Positions 36,064 through 48,668 of a DNA stretch of 64,000 nucleotides are shown here, piece by piece. Position 1 is the stretch's first letter. Each line of letters opens with the position of its first letter. Made by a program: the position numbers and the translations under genes. The DNA comes from Hysterangium stoloniferum. Lineage: Eukaryota > Basidiomycota > Agaricomycetes > Hysterangiales > Hysterangiaceae. Below the pieces are notes generated by a model, which was not told where the DNA came from, made no database searches, and saw only the letters and a list, made by a program, of their open reading frames with translations. The DNA is taken from contig WHVD01000041.1 of the NCBI GenBank assembly GCA_015178975.1, positions 310,001-374,000 of the forward strand, written 5' to 3'.

Positions 36064-36749
36064 CGTCACAGTGCGAGGAAAAGGCGAGAAAGACACCTAA
36101 ATTGAAAAGGCGCTCAGTGGGTCTTGTTTACATTTACATAGCTGACAAATCAAAATGAATGACTTATGTAATTTGGGGCAGCGAGCGAGCGAGTCTGTGA
36201 TTCGAAGTAATTAATAATTCGGATCCCGAAATGTATGACCTGGTGAGGGGACTGCCACACACGCTCGTATCTGAAAACTTAGCTGCTTCTGCTTCTCATT
36301 CCGCCGACAGTACCGTTCTCTTTCTATAAAACAAAAAAAGAGAGAGAGATGCACAGCTCGCATCAAAACCTAGCTAATTTTCGACACTCATCCACACCTT
36401 TTTTTTTTTTAAAAAAAAAAAAACAAAGTGCGTCATAAGTTTGATTGGTCGGCGATACGATATGCCTTACAGGTTGCGCCAAATCTCCGCTGGCGACAAA
36501 TGTAATATTAATTCTCTTTTGCCGCTGTAAAGCTACGGCCGAGGCCCGCTATCCACCTGTGCCAGCGTACTTACCCAAGTTAATTCCATCCATCATAAAT
36601 CATATCAGAAATTCGACCACTGAGCGTGACAATGTGCGAACAGAACTAATACTCGTTGTATCCTTGCAAGAAACGCTTTATCCCGAATATATATATCTCA
36701 GTCACAGACAAGCAGGAATTAGTTCTATACTATAGGATCATACCGCAGG
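36064..36749. other. Intergenic with a T/A homopolymer hairpin
   Basis: Holds the ARG5,6 promoter side and the dynamin-gene end. At about 36402-36423 a run of T directly meets a run of A, a perfect inverted homopolymer. No gene. Confidence 0.5.
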
Positions 36750-39707
36750 TCATTCGTCAAAATCAGCTGATCTAAACTCATCGAGTTTCTTCAACACGGC
36801 CTCAGCTACCTTAATCCTCTTATTCAGCTCCTCTCTTTTTCTGAAGAGACTAGGATCTTCTTTAAGGTAGGTCCTAGCACGCCCCTCACCATCTTCCGTT
36901 CCTAGAATATCCAGCTCCCTCCTCAAAACCATCTGCATATCACTTCCGAGAGGCATAAGAAAATCATGGTCGATGATTCTAGGAACATCGTCGATGGCAC
37001 GCTATAGAGACGTCATAGTGAGTTCTTGATTAGAGAGATAATGCTAGAGGCCCACTTTATAGGCTAAGAGGCAATATGCGCTGACTTCAGCCATGACTTT
37101 CAACTCGTTCTCATATCGAGGCTCTTGCCATTTATTGAGCGATTCGAGTGCGTCTTCTGTCACATTGTAAATGCCCAATTCGCCGAGCTGTAGAAGTATG
37201 GTCCGTAATTGCATTTTCGCTGCCCCCGTGCGAGCCTTCGACCATCCACTGTTTTAGCATAATTAGTGCCACGGAAAACCGTACCCACCTGAAATCTCTG
37301 CGCTCCCTTGTACTTGGTGAGGTATTTCTCTATCAAAGATGAAAAGTACAAATCGCTCTGGGTGTACGGAGGATTTTCCAGCTTGAGGAACCATTCCAGT
37401 CGCTCCAAGGTCAGTTTCCGAAGACGTTTTATTTCGCCATCGACAATGTTTCTGGTAACCAAACTGGGAAGTCATTAACCTCACACAGCGTTTGAATACA
37501 ACTTACCTGACATCGACCTTCAGGTCTGAAAAGCGGGAGAAATGCTCTTCGATAGCATTGGCAAGCCGTTGACTACTCCTACGGTGGACACTGTCGAAAA
37601 AAGCCTCCGTTATTGTCCCCCAATTTGATAAGTTCTTCTTGATCAAGGTTGATTTCGCAGAGTAGGGTACGTTAAAGGGCAATTCACGGCCTGTCGAGCT
37701 GTCGGGTTTGGATCGTCAAAAAATGAAACATGATAGCAAGTCGTTCACACATGCCTCTTGATGTGGTCCTTTACGTTTTGTAGATACATCGTTTCATGAG
37801 CTGATAATGCCGTGTTTGGAGAGAGGTTGCTCTCAATAGGATGATCCTTCAAGGTCGAGGGGAACAAGTCAAACTCCTCGACAGTATTCCGAAAATGAGT
37901 AATGAGGGTCACGCCAGGCATCGTCTGTGAGGGAGTGGCGTAATGGCCGAATTCTGTAGCGGCATCAACGAAAGGTCGGAAATCCGGTGCCGTTTTGTAA
38001 AGGTCTTTCTTAAATGCCCAGCTGGCGTCACGAAAATACCCGATCAACTCTTTGAATTCGATATCGTCGTCGGCCGCCTCTATGTATTTTCTGATTTTCT
38101 CAGAAAACGAGGAAAGAATGTTCATCAGCTCAAGAACCGGATTTTTCTCCAGCGGCGTGGGGAGAGCACTCAGTTCCTTCAGGGCAGCTTCTCGGACGGC
38201 TTGTGCATCTTCGCGAAGTTTCGGAAGTCTGGGAATTCAAAATAAGTAGATACTTGGATACAAAGACGATGCGTTCGAAAAACTCACTTCCGATAGATCA
38301 GTTTACTGAGAAGCAGGCTTAATGCGTTAGTCAACTTCCGGATGCCTATACGTTCTTTGATGTGACTCGAGCTAGATACCCAAGGCTCCTCGGTAGCAAA
38401 ATATACTTCTTCTTGAGTTCGAGCCTCTTTAAATGAAGGGTTAAGGGCCAGTTGTTCTGGAGAAGGCTGCTTCGTAACGTAGTACCCATTTTTAAGAGGG
38501 TGCTTTTTCCCCTCAATAATCTCCAGCCAGTCTTGCGTCTCAAGAGCGGAGATGGCATCAGGTTTTGTAAGAACACCTGGTATTTCGTGTGATTACATTA
38601 AGACCTCGCCGTGAAGTGGGGGGGTACACTCACCGATAGTACGCTCACCCTGCGGATCGGCCGTCCGCGCAAGTGTCGCAGCGCGTTGATTCTGCAGGTC
38701 ATCTGTTTCGTATTTATCAGATTAAAATAACAAGCAGTGGCATACATAGGTTGCGACTTACCGCGCATGGATAGTGTTAGAAGGATTAATGAGTCTCCAC
38801 TAATATACTCCTCCGCCAAATTGGTGATGAGCGTGATGTTGTTTGGATCTTCGTCTGCTGCAACATGCGATATTATCTACATGTATCCCAGTCAATACTG
38901 TGCCCATAAATTAAAACGAAAGCCGTTTGATGTACCCCTGGAAGATCAATAAAGGAAAGGTCGACCAAATCCGGTCCGGAGCTGGGAGCGAATTAGTATT
39001 GATATTTTTTAAATCTTTAGAAAGACAGGAGTTTACATATCAAGAACCACTACTTCCGAGGAAAACTGTAGTGGTTTAGGTTGTGCAAACGTAGGCTGTC
39101 CATTAACCAACGTGTGGATATTCAGATCTACAAAGTCGCTATACGCCACGTCCGGGTTTAAAAGCGCCAGCTGGGCCCGTTTGATCATAACTTCAACTGT
39201 CGATTTTTCGGTTATGAGGGGGCCAAACTTGACTTCCCCCTGATTCTTGCCACGTCGCAAAGAGATATGGCACTGCCATGGCTTGGAAGTATTCTTCAGA
39301 CGGCATTCCATCGGGCATCTGCAGTCGCAGTAAGGGCTAGCCAAGCTGTCCCAAATAATAGCAAAAGATCACCGTGTGCACGTCCCTTTGCTACGGGGTA
39401 CCGTAATCTTGGCTGTTTTCAATAAACACGATACAACGGCCGAAATCTAGAACACTCACCCCACTGATGGCTTCGACCAACGAGCTCTTCCCCGCTGACT
39501 GGTTGCCAATCACGACGATGCGGGGGACCTCAATACCCAAGGATGAGAGGCTATATAATTGTAGAAAAATGACTATACATAAATGGGGCGGGGAAAATTT
39601 TACCCCAAGCTCTGCAGGTTTGTGATCAAATCATTGAGCCGGCCTATGTGTCTAGCATAGCCCGTTCCGGATATCCCCACGCCGTTGTTTCCGTTGACGG
39701 GATGCAT
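36750..39707 (-). CDS. Mx-like dynamin-family GTPase
   Basis: About ten exons. From the start MHPVNGNNGVGISG (39707; an earlier exon is possible) the GTPase domain shows G1 GNQSAGKSSLVEAISG, G2-region VPRSKGTCTRCPMECRL, G3 GPDLVDLSFIDLPG and G4 region IGVLTKPDAI. The stalk follows, then a GED-like C terminus ending LKKLDEFRSADFDE at 36750. The TCTRCP motif after G1 is typical of the Mx/Vps1-like fungal dynamins that are expanded in Agaricomycetes. Such proteins self-assemble on membranes and hydrolyse GTP, with a role in membrane remodelling. The exact cellular job is not known. No PH domain is seen. All exons seem in frame. Confidence 0.85.
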
Positions 39708-42700
39708 GGCCAAGTAGTCTCGGAGACTCAGATGTGGGAGTCCTGGAACTGCTGAGCATTTAAGCCCTGTATATTGCCCTTTAACCCGTTATCAATGAAC
39801 AAATAATGGACCACGGGGGATTCATGAGGTAAGGGGATCCGCAAGGCATGGCAGGGCGTGAGGCATGATCGAGAAGACAGACAACATAGCCGAAAGAAGA
39901 GCTTCAGTTACATGGCACGGAAATGCAATTACTTGTTAAGAAGATAGTCCAAGTGGCGAGTCGGTTCTCAATTTGTTGTTATTCATGGCGGCTAGCAGCA
40001 GGGTGGTTTGGGTAGATGCAACAACGTTGCTCATGCATGGTGTACTTGGAAAAAAACTTCGTGTTCCGTGACATCGTCGATACATACATGATTTTAGGCT
40101 TTAGCGAAGTCGAATTTGGAGGCTGTACCGGGTAGAGTCTTTAGAGTTAAATCGGCCAGTATTTACTGCGTTTTACGCTCTCCTATCCAACTGATGAGCA
40201 GGTGGATAATTAAGGTGTGATCAGCCAGAGCGATAGTCGGATGTGATGACGGCATAAACTCAGCGCACCGACTACTCAATACTAATCACAGATGACCAGA
40301 CTCAGTCTAAACGTGATTCGTGCGCGTGCTCGAAATGTGATGACGAGGTGTTTAGATATTTAATTATGTTTACTTAAAATAAATCCAAAGCACCTTTTAT
40401 TACACGTGCTCACGGTTTTGAGGGAGTAGGTGCGCCCCAATCGCATTAATTACCTTAGGCTATCTTATAATTTCCGCTGCATTGCGGAATTTCACATGAG
40501 TGCTAGGTCTTGCAAACGCCTCCAGACGCCAACCTGTTCCTTACCTTCCGCCTCCACCTCCACTGCTTTCCCCGTCATTTGACATTCACAACATTTCAAA
40601 TGTTTCACAAAACAAAAAGCTAAACGTTCAATGAATAAATAAACGGCATTAATGCTATTATGTATTGCTCTAAATCCCCCCTGTTCTTTTTTTTAGTGGA
40701 ACTCAGATATACGGCTAGTACTGCATGTATGCTTGCTCACCTCGTAATGCAAGACTTGGGTCGTAACGACTGAAAAATTACGCCCCCCATGAGAAGGGTG
40801 CATTATAAGCAGGTCCGTATTCGAGCTCTGGTGGCCTCGTCGGATGCGCGTACGCAGAATCGAGCTCAATAATTGCGGTGGCGCTTCCATTTATTCTAAG
40901 ACCGTTCGCTGTCACAAGAACGTTGAAAAAAATAATATCAGAAATACTGGGAACTTCTATAGTAAGGATGCAGCGCCCAGTCGATCACGTTCACGTTCAC
41001 GTATGTCCCTTTATACATCTTGCAACGTTTTTTGATTATCATCTCATAATACCATCCTCCCAACACATCCTGTGTGCAATATAGACCCGTACATCACGAG
41101 GATCTCATGGGCAGCAACTGGGCGTATAAGCCTTGACGTGCACCGACTAAATGGTAAAGCAGTGACAATGATTCCTGAATGCTGAAATCCATCAAGAACG
41201 ACACATTTTGTCAAATTTGTCCTATCATATCTGAGAGAACAGAAACGTCTCGATATGATTTTATATGAATACAGATGGCGTCAATTGTGGAATAATACCT
41301 CTCACCGTATCTATGGGCAATATAATCAATATAAAGCTTTTGCAACCTCCCTCCAAGAAAAAGCTAGTTCTGAGCTAATCGATCGATAAATAGATGTATA
41401 TCGATGGATTTCCAAAGGAAGTTTAGACTACACTGTAAATGGAAAAGTCGACAAATTCGTCACAATTTATGGTAAACATAGAGGACAGAAGCTCACTATT
41501 AATTTCTGCAAGCAGTTGAATCTTGACAATCTTCATTGAATGTGAAACACTTTAACCGCACATTGGGCTGCCACAGGTTCTGGGAAGGAATCCCCAAGCT
41601 TGTGTAAAATCGGCTCTACGATCAAAATGCTATTGAGCGTATTATAAAGTATTTTATCCTTCTGGCATACGTCTAACCAGGAGCAAAGTTTTATAATTTA
41701 TAATTTGAAGATTTTATGTTCAGCGTCCCCCAATATGACTCGGAGTAATCCCAATTAGGAGGAAGGTGTGATGAAGCAGCCTTCAACTCTACCGCAGCGT
41801 TTATAGATGATTTATCCTCTGTGAGCCATAATATGTTAGCACTACTAGGCTTGTTAGTTCACCAAAGAATCCCCTCACAGTAAGTGATCACAGCCCCTAC
41901 TATTCACAGTTGTCAGGTACAGCTGAGATCACCACTGGAAACGTTATCAGACTCACTGCTCAAGCCTTAAATGCCATCGGCGAACTAAGATACACAGAGC
42001 CGTCAGTGGTTGACATTCCAAAAAAAAAAAAAAGGCACTTGTATGAAAGAGACGGAGTACGTGCTAATACCATTCGAAGGGCAAGCATCTTTAACGCCCG
42101 ATTTCTAGTAAGGTAGGCGTCACTACCTGTTTATGTAAGCAAAAAAGTGACCTACTCGCACTCCTTTCTGTGCTTCCACAACATAGATAATCTGTAATTA
42201 AAGCCCAGGGAAGTGGAGTTGGGATCCATTCCTCCAGTTCTCAGGTTTAAAACTTGAAAAATAATTCACCCTTGCCAAGTAGTAGGACTTACAAATTTTA
42301 ACTTTTTTTTTGAGTCTCTGAATGCTTAAAAACTCATTTCCATGTGATTCTGAGATTTTCAAAATTTTGCAAGTGGCAGTATTGGCCGCTTACATAATCA
42401 TCATGTGATATATTGGGCAGCCTTGTTTTAAGGGCCTAAAATTGGAAAGAAAACTGTATTAAATTCAAATATATGTACTTATCTTACTTACATAAAAATT
42501 CTCCTAAGAAAAAGAGGGTATAGCTGCACATGTACTTGTGCAGTAAGCTGTGCACTTGATCACAGGCCACATTACATAAGCAGGGCAGTGGCAAACATGT
42601 GGTTGCACAGTCTCGGACTGTCAGGAGTGGAGACTGCATGGGTCAACAAAAGATACCATGGCCATTGTACATTACCTCCAATCATGCTTGCACAAGTATG

Positions 42701-42918
42701 GCAAGCTCAAATTAATATGCCTGCACCATTATAGTGACTCCAATTCATTTTTTGACTTCATAATAAATTTTTCAAAAATTTGATTCGCAAATTTGGCCGC
42801 TCTTGGCGCTTAATAATATGATTACATAAGGTGCTGAATTATAGTGATGCCTACCTTATGTATTTTCTTACATGGGGGTAAGTGCTAAGAGATAAAAATT
42901 GAATTAAAAAAAAAAGCC
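39708..42918. other. Long intergenic region, no convincing gene
   Basis: About 3.2 kb with only short frames. A GATTCG/CACG-rich zone near 40960-41010 contains a repeated gttcacg. From about 42250 the sequence becomes AT-rich and repeat-like (poly-T at 42304-42312, poly-A at 42907-42916, two separate blocks containing attggccgct or tttggccgct with nearby ttacataa), which could be a decayed non-autonomous transposon. Ends were not defined. Confidence 0.4.
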
Positions 42919-43493
42919 CGACTACTTAGCATCAACACAGACGAATGGATGTCCGCCATCCAATTATTAACAGCGGCCGGCCAGAAATACGCCGATCCGT
43001 GTCTATCCAAAGCAGAACACCAAGCTTCCCTTTCTCTAATCCCCACCACGTTTTACCAAAACCGCCAAGTATCCATCCTCTTCTCCAAGTGGACGCCACC
43101 AACAACCCTTTAGTCAGCGATGCTGCCAGATCCTCCTTCATCGGGCCTTTCTTCACCCTAGATGCTGCGGAAGGCCACTTCCCATATCATCTTTAATGTT
43201 CTCGCTCACCCGCTCACCCACCCGCAGCCCAACATGGCAAAAGCATCGCCCTACCAAGGCAAAGGCGACTATCTTCCAAGCAAAGACGGCGTTCTCAGTG
43301 TCTGCGGACACCCAATCCCCAACGCGACAATCGATACCTGGGAAGCTGACGCAAATGCCTTTCATGACACTATATGTCGGATGTGGTGCGCCTGATTACA
43401 GACGTCGATTGAAGACCGATACGGGGGGCTGTTATCAGTATCGTGCTGTGCCCGTTTCACATCTCATTCATATTATTAGCAGTCGCGCTACTT
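42919..43493 (+). pseudogene. Intradiol ring-cleavage dioxygenase remnant
   Basis: Read across three frames, the pieces are DEWMSAIQLLTAAGQKYAD, then VDATNNPLVSDAARSSFIGP-FFTLDAAE, then YQGKGDYLPSKDGVLSVCG and HPIPNATIDTWEADANAFHD, then CGAPDYRRRLKTDTGGCYQY. Their order and content match the N-terminal half of fungal hydroxyquinol/catechol 1,2-dioxygenases (helical cap, then the beta-sandwich entry with GxPIPNATIDTWEAD). A frameshift separates FHD from CGAPDYR, and at least one more lies near 43080. The iron-ligand His/Tyr half is missing after about 43493. Such enzymes open hydroxylated aromatic rings in lignin-derived compound breakdown. Confidence 0.7.
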
Positions 43494-43792
43494 GACTTGC
43501 GTTTCCCATTGTTGAGGAGTGCATATAGCGCCCTGTGGGAGAGCCATTGGAGGTATTGTATACGCATAATAATAAACCGGCCCATCTAAATTTTGACGGA
43601 GGCAGAGGGATGTCACTGTTGAGCTTACGATTTATACACGATATATCTTGCTTGCAGATGGCATATCCATCGAATGATAAAATTTGATCAGTGAGTATAG
43701 ACTTTTTCAGAAAATAATATCAATCATCATGCATAGCACGCTCGGTGAATTTTAATGGATACGAGGGATACAATGAATAAACCTAATAGACT

Positions 43793-44672
43793 ATCTTTTT
43801 GGCAGCAAGCTGCAAGTGCGCACTGTGCTCGTCATAAGGCACCTTCGATACTGGAATCTCACGCCATAAATCGGGGGTAAGGAAGGCATATGTCTTGGTA
43901 ATCTATTACAAATCAATAAGATTCATGGCTCAAGCTGAATCCGCGGAAATTGACTCACCGCTGCGAAAGTAGCTTTCAAGAAGTTACCCATGGTGGCAGT
44001 GCTGCCCTTGGATTGTGTGTAGCAATCCTCGACACCAGCAAGCTGAAGTAAACGCTTGGAGGCGGGAGCAGCGACAATACCGGTACCACGAGGCGCAGGG
44101 ATTAATCGACACATGACGGAGCCGACCTTGCCGCTGACCTTTGAGGGTACTGTGTGTGGCTCACCGAGAGCAGCACCCCAGTAACCTCGACGGACGGGGA
44201 TAACAGACAGTTTGGCGAGAATAATGGCACCGCGGATGGCCGTTGCAACTTCTTTTGCACATTTTACACCGAGACCGACGTGACCTTCAAAATCACCAAT
44301 AGCGACGAATGCCTTAAACCGTGTGCGTTGACCAGCGCGGGTCTGCTTTTGTACAGGCATAATCTTCATAACTTCATCCTTTAGTTTGGGGAGGAATAGG
44401 TCGACAATTTGGTACTCTTTTATTGGGAGCGAGAACAAATAGATCTCTTCCATGGACCGGATCTTGCCGTCCTTTACGAGACGACCGAGTTTGGTGACGG
44501 GCATCCTAAGAAGAGCTATGAGCAGTCTTTTGAAAGTATATTCTCCAAATATAACATACCATTCTTTCTCCTCGTCCTTACGACCGCCTCGGCGGGGACC
44601 ACGACGGCCACGTCCTCTGTCACCACCACGGCCGCGACCAAATCCACCACGTCCTCTTCCTGCGTCAGCCAT
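43793..44672 (-). CDS. RPS2: 40S ribosomal protein S2 (uS5)
   Basis: Three exons. Exon 1 (44560-44672) begins [20 protein letters not shown], the RG-rich tail of uS5 that is arginine-methylated in other eukaryotes. After a 54-nt intron the frame resumes [20 protein letters not shown]. The S5 double-stranded RNA-binding domain includes [18 protein letters not shown] and [20 protein letters not shown]. The C-terminal domain has [19 protein letters not shown] and [16 protein letters not shown]. Exon 3 ends [18 protein letters not shown] with TAG at 43793. Length is normal for the family. Strongly conserved and intact. Confidence 0.97.
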
Positions 44673-46009
44673 TTTTGATGTTAGGTGTTACTATGGAACG
44701 TAAATAAGTCAGTAAACAGTGCCATAAGAGTTGAGTGCATCTGGGTTGGCATGAGTGCATCCATTGATATCTCGCGCGTATGGTATCTAATGGTGCTTGT
44801 GCCTTCTTCACTGGACTTATGGTGAAGGAAATGAGAGTATATTGGACTACTTACACTTGAGGGGTGCCTTGAGAGGTCTTGAAGTTGCGGGATGTAACGA
44901 GGACAAACCTTTGTGGGCGTCAACATGGTTAGGTAAGCCAGCTGAATCAGCTGTGACCACTGGTTGTCTCCATATCGACAGTATTGTCCGTGGAAGAGGC
45001 CCGACGCCATAAGGGGGCATATAATTAGTTATATGGAGGACTTTGTATAGATGCAGGTTTAACAGGTGTAGATAGACACGTCACTGATTTAACCAAGCGT
45101 GCAATGGATCAGTCTTTCTCTCTCTCGTACCGGAACGTGACAACATCGAATGGCTTTACTGCCGCTGGAGCCTATAATTGATCTTGATAGACGGTTATTT
45201 CCCCCTAATTATTTCTCTGACGGGGCAATTATAGAGAAACCCCCATGGAAGGACATCGCTGTTGCCGGAGACAAGATGAGAGCGTATTTCATTCCTTGTT
45301 CGCATGCAAAGCTTATACAAGTCATAGAAGCCTATTGGAAAGGAAATACGGTCGAGCTGCCAAATCGATTCGATTTCTACTATCCAATCCGAAAGCCACA
45401 CCTGGCTTGCTTTACTACATAAATGCTATGAAGAGATTCCCTACTACCTATCTACCTGAGGAATTGAAGGTCCCTAAACACGAACAACCAAAGAGCAGGT
45501 GAGGCTGCGCTGGCGTATGGGGGTGACAAAGGGGCGACCCGGCGACCACGTCAGGAAGGCACTGAGAGGGCTGGAATAGGTCTTTAAGTCGCAAACAAGA
45601 GAAGAAGAGAACAGACCAGACCAGAGGAGAAAGACGAATGTGGAGAACCCATCAATCCCTAAAATTCACCGCCTAACGTAGGCACGGACAAGCTCATGCT
45701 TTAAACATATGAGCGGATGCAGAAATTGAGATAATGCTACAAAGGATAGGCAAGAGTTTTGTATGAAACGTCTTACATAGAATCAGGCCCCAATCGACGC
45801 AGATGAAATAAATAAAAAATACAAAAAAGGACAATGCCGGATTAACCATCACTTCGAAAATTTGATCCTAAAAACCTTTGGTTTCATGTATTGAAGATGG
45901 CCGATCTAGAAGATCGGAAAATTGTTTTGAAAGATTAGAACAGATTATATGATTGGACGAAGTATGATACATTGTGGCGACAGCTGGTCAGTCTGGGCCT
46001 TTGTTTTTC
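44673..46009. other. Upstream of RPS2; unassigned frames
   Basis: A 109-codon minus frame (44681-45010) overlaps where the RPS2 promoter and leader should be and is probably not coding. No TATA box stands out. Confidence 0.35.
45150..45502 (+). CDS. Unknown small protein, weak support
   Basis: A 90-codon frame starts MALLPLEPIIDLDRRLFPPN and contains YFSDGAIIEKPPWKDIAVAG. A second frame (to 45502) gives GLLYYINAMKRFPTTYLPEE with a Lys-rich end. The two could be joined by a short intron, but I could not fix the junction. Amino-acid composition looks protein-like. No family recognised. Confidence 0.3.
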
Positions 46010-46312
46010 ACGACTGCAGATCCGCATGCAAAGTTTTTGTTCAGGATGAAGAAATCTGCATCCAGTGTCCTGCGTGCTGGTGAGTTAGAGGTTGCTTTTT
46101 CAAAGATCTGCTGATCCACATGCAAAGTTGTCATGCAGGATGAAAACCTTTGCATGCAGTCTCCTGCTTGCTGGTGAGTCTGGGCTTTCTTTTTTCAAAG
46201 GTCTGCTGATCCACATTCATTCAGGATGAAAACCTTTGCATACAGTGTCCTGCTTGGTGGTGAGTGGGGCCTTCTTTTTTTCAAAAGTCTGCTGATTCAC
46301 ATGCAAAGATAT
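46010..46312 (+). repeat. Degenerate tandem repeat of about 90-100 bp
   Basis: Three and a half units, each with a core like tctgctgatccacatgcaaag, then caggatgaaaacctttgcat and a gtcctgcttgctggtgag segment. Cores start at about 46015, 46106, 46204 and 46289. No coding frame runs through them. Confidence 0.8.
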
Positions 46313-46445
46313 ACCGCGTCGCACAACTAAGGTAAATAGCGGTTGGGAACAGGGACCCTAATGGTAGGTAAAGAAATGTAAGTAGATGCCGGGGCGAGTA
46401 GGTGTGGGTGTGAGGGAGTCGGTTAGGGATTTGACATGACATGGA

Positions 46446-46692
46446 TGACAAGGCGAAAAAGCTGTTGCGTCGCGCATAGCTTCGAAAAATATGGCAGCAG
46501 AATTTGAACTCAAACGCCCATCGTCCTTGCGTAGAGTAGAGTGGGAGCTGTTGGAGGTGTCAGCGAGAAATCCCGGGTAGGACGAGTGGGAGTTTATGCT
46601 ATGACTCGTTCCGACGAATAGCTAGACCGGTCTCGCTACGCAATCCTCTATGTCATATCGGTATGGTTACTTTCGCAAGGCTACTGAATACT
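46446..46692 (+). repeat. Duplicated segment, copy 1
   Basis: About 240 bp closely similar in direct orientation to 54003-54232. Shared blocks include cgcatagcttcgaaaa, gagtgggagctgttg, gagtttatgctatgactcg and gttactttcgcaaggct. Copy 1 carries an extra block (ctcgctacgcaatcctctatgtcatat, in two parts of 20 or fewer bases) before gtatggttactt. Confidence 0.8.
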
Positions 46693-47054
46693 TGTCTTTT
46701 TACGTTGAAGCATCGTTCCTACCCCATCTGGTGTCAATCCATGTCCGCTTTCCAAAACTTCTGATTGTACTTGAACGTGCCACCAGGGCTGCTGTCGAGT
46801 ATGTCAAAAGTCTTGGAGAGAAGGTTGCTTGTATAATTACTGCCCATCATCTTGCGCTAACTGTGGATGACTGGGCCAGTCAAAGCTGGTATTTTTGCAA
46901 GCCTGTTGCTACAATGCCCGATGATCTGGCTGCGCTACAAGGAATTATCCGTGAAGGTTGTAGGCAGAACTTGTGCAAAGCAATATGGCTGAAACATATG
47001 TTTAGGGCATCCAAGGTTTTTCTTAGGCTCAGATTCAGCACCTCAACCGCCTAA
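46650..47054 (+). CDS. Unknown open frame beside the duplicated segment
   Basis: 134 codons from MSYRYGYFRKATEYLSFYVE, continuing into a soluble, mixed-composition stretch (AAVEYVKSLGEKVACIITAH) and ending FLRLRFSTSTA. The first 13 codons overlap the duplicated block and read YGYFRKA in both copies, which hints at a shared real exon. No domain is recognised. Confidence 0.3.
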   Translation: MSYRYGYFRKATEYLSFYVEASFLPHLVSIHVRFPKLLIVLERATRAAVEYVKSLGEKVACIITAHHLALTVDDWASQSWYFCKPVATMPDDLAALQGIIREGCRQNLCKAIWLKHMFRASKVFLRLRFSTSTA

Positions 47055-48230
47055 CAAGAAATTAAATTTTACGCCTCAAGATACATGTGCAGCAGGCATT
47101 TACACATCCCCAATCCTTTTACTCTGGTGGCCCATCCTCTGGAATCTGTTGGGGCATTAAACCGACTGCAGGACTTCATGTGCACCTCTGGACGAAAAGT
47201 CTATTGTAGAGAGCTAACCGTTAACCGACATGACTTCCGATCGATACACAAGTCGTCCTGCGTCGAAAATGCTCTATTGTGGATGAATATTTCAGCCTGG
47301 CAAATGAGACTGTGGTACCCTTTTGGGCCAGTCGGTGTATCAATTGGACAATGAATAGCATGTAATAATAATTAAAACATTCTATTCTTGTATTTACATA
47401 TGCCGTGATGTTCGTATCGTTGCAGCACGATAACAATAGTGCATGGTACACAGGTTATCATGGGACACACTCTTATGTAACATGCACAATAGATATTCCT
47501 TCATCCCTCTCACTGACTTCGTTTTCTATGACCATTTCTTTTGTCTCTTATACCACTTTCCGGAAGCAGTAATAACGTAAAACACAGCCTAGCAACAGAG
47601 CCAATAATCCGCGATGATGTATCTGCCTTGTGGTGGACACTTTGGGGCAACAAACCGAAGTTAGTTCATTGATACATAAGTCTCTAAGCTTTGCGTTGGT
47701 CCATGAGACACCCCGATATATATGAGAAAGAGAAAGAAAAAATAGCAGGCAGAGTCTGAGGATGCTGAAGGTACAAACTCCATTTAATTCATATTAACAG
47801 TAGCGCTTACTTCTCAACATGGACCGCCACCCTACATACAACATGCCAACTTCTACGTTCCCAGTCTTTATTACCAGGGAGGAAATATGTGACTCTTGGA
47901 CTGGGATGCAGTGCTGGTGGGGTATATGAATGAAGGAGGATCACGACAAGGAAGAGGAGAAAGAGCCTCCAGCAAGGGGATGGGGAGGTAATAGAGGACA
48001 ATACCAGCAGGAAGGACACCCACAACAGAACACTTCACTCCAAGCTGCTGATAAGGCTTTATTTGGCCATGGGCGACCTACTAATCAATACATCCATTGG
48101 ATGTTTTTGCCTTGGAAAGATGAGAGTCATGTAAGACTAGTATCTGCTACAGGCACAGACAGACAGTAGAATGAGTGATGGGGAATAAACCACTACTTTA
48201 TTCAAAATCCACATGTGGATAATATATACA
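47055..48230. other. No gene recognised
   Basis: Contains an 89-codon frame (47085-47354) and a 79-codon frame (47930-48169), neither recognisable. Composition falls off in CpG toward 48.1 kb. Confidence 0.3.
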
Positions 48231-48312
48231 AGTGGAGAACAATGGGGAGTGGACACCAATGGGGAGTGGAGAACAATGGGGAGTGGACACCAATGGGGAG
48301 TGGAGAACAATG
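48231..48312 (+). repeat. 34-bp minisatellite
   Basis: About 2.4 copies of a unit made of gtggagaacaatgggga followed by gtggacaccaatgggga. The two halves are themselves similar, so the basic period is 17 bp. Confidence 0.85.
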
Positions 48313-48668
48313 GAACTAACTATTACCAAATCACAGTGTGGGAGTCTCACTCCCTTACAGTCCCTAGACTGACACTGGGAAAACCCCTCTCTCCAAAAAA
48401 TTTTAGGATCCATAGTAGAGCCTTATCTTATATAAACTCCTTCAATTCTGTATAGTCCAGTGGGATTCTGTATCCCTTTATCTTTCCTGTGACTTGTCAG
48501 AGGATGATCCAATTAAAAATTTACAAAACTCCCAGATGTGATTACAGGATTTAACATCACATAGACATGTGCATAATCAATCAATTCAAGATCCCATTCA
48601 CATCCCTGAATTTGATGGAATTACAAAATTATATAGTATCTGTTAGATGGTCCACAATTGAGTTAAAC
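48313..48668. other. CpG-poor repeat-like sequence at the TRIM insertion site
   Basis: No CpG-rich coding sequence. Includes a cttatataaac TATA-like site at about 48427 and ends in the taaac that was duplicated when the TRIM element inserted. Could be an old LTR, but no second copy is in the window. Confidence 0.35.

Noticed and set aside
42250..42916. A MITE with poly-T and poly-A ends
   Set aside because: The ends do not match as inverted repeats and I found no target duplication; kept only as a note in the intergenic entry.
44681..45010. 109-codon minus frame upstream of RPS2
   Set aside because: No domain; the position is that of the RPS2 leader and promoter.
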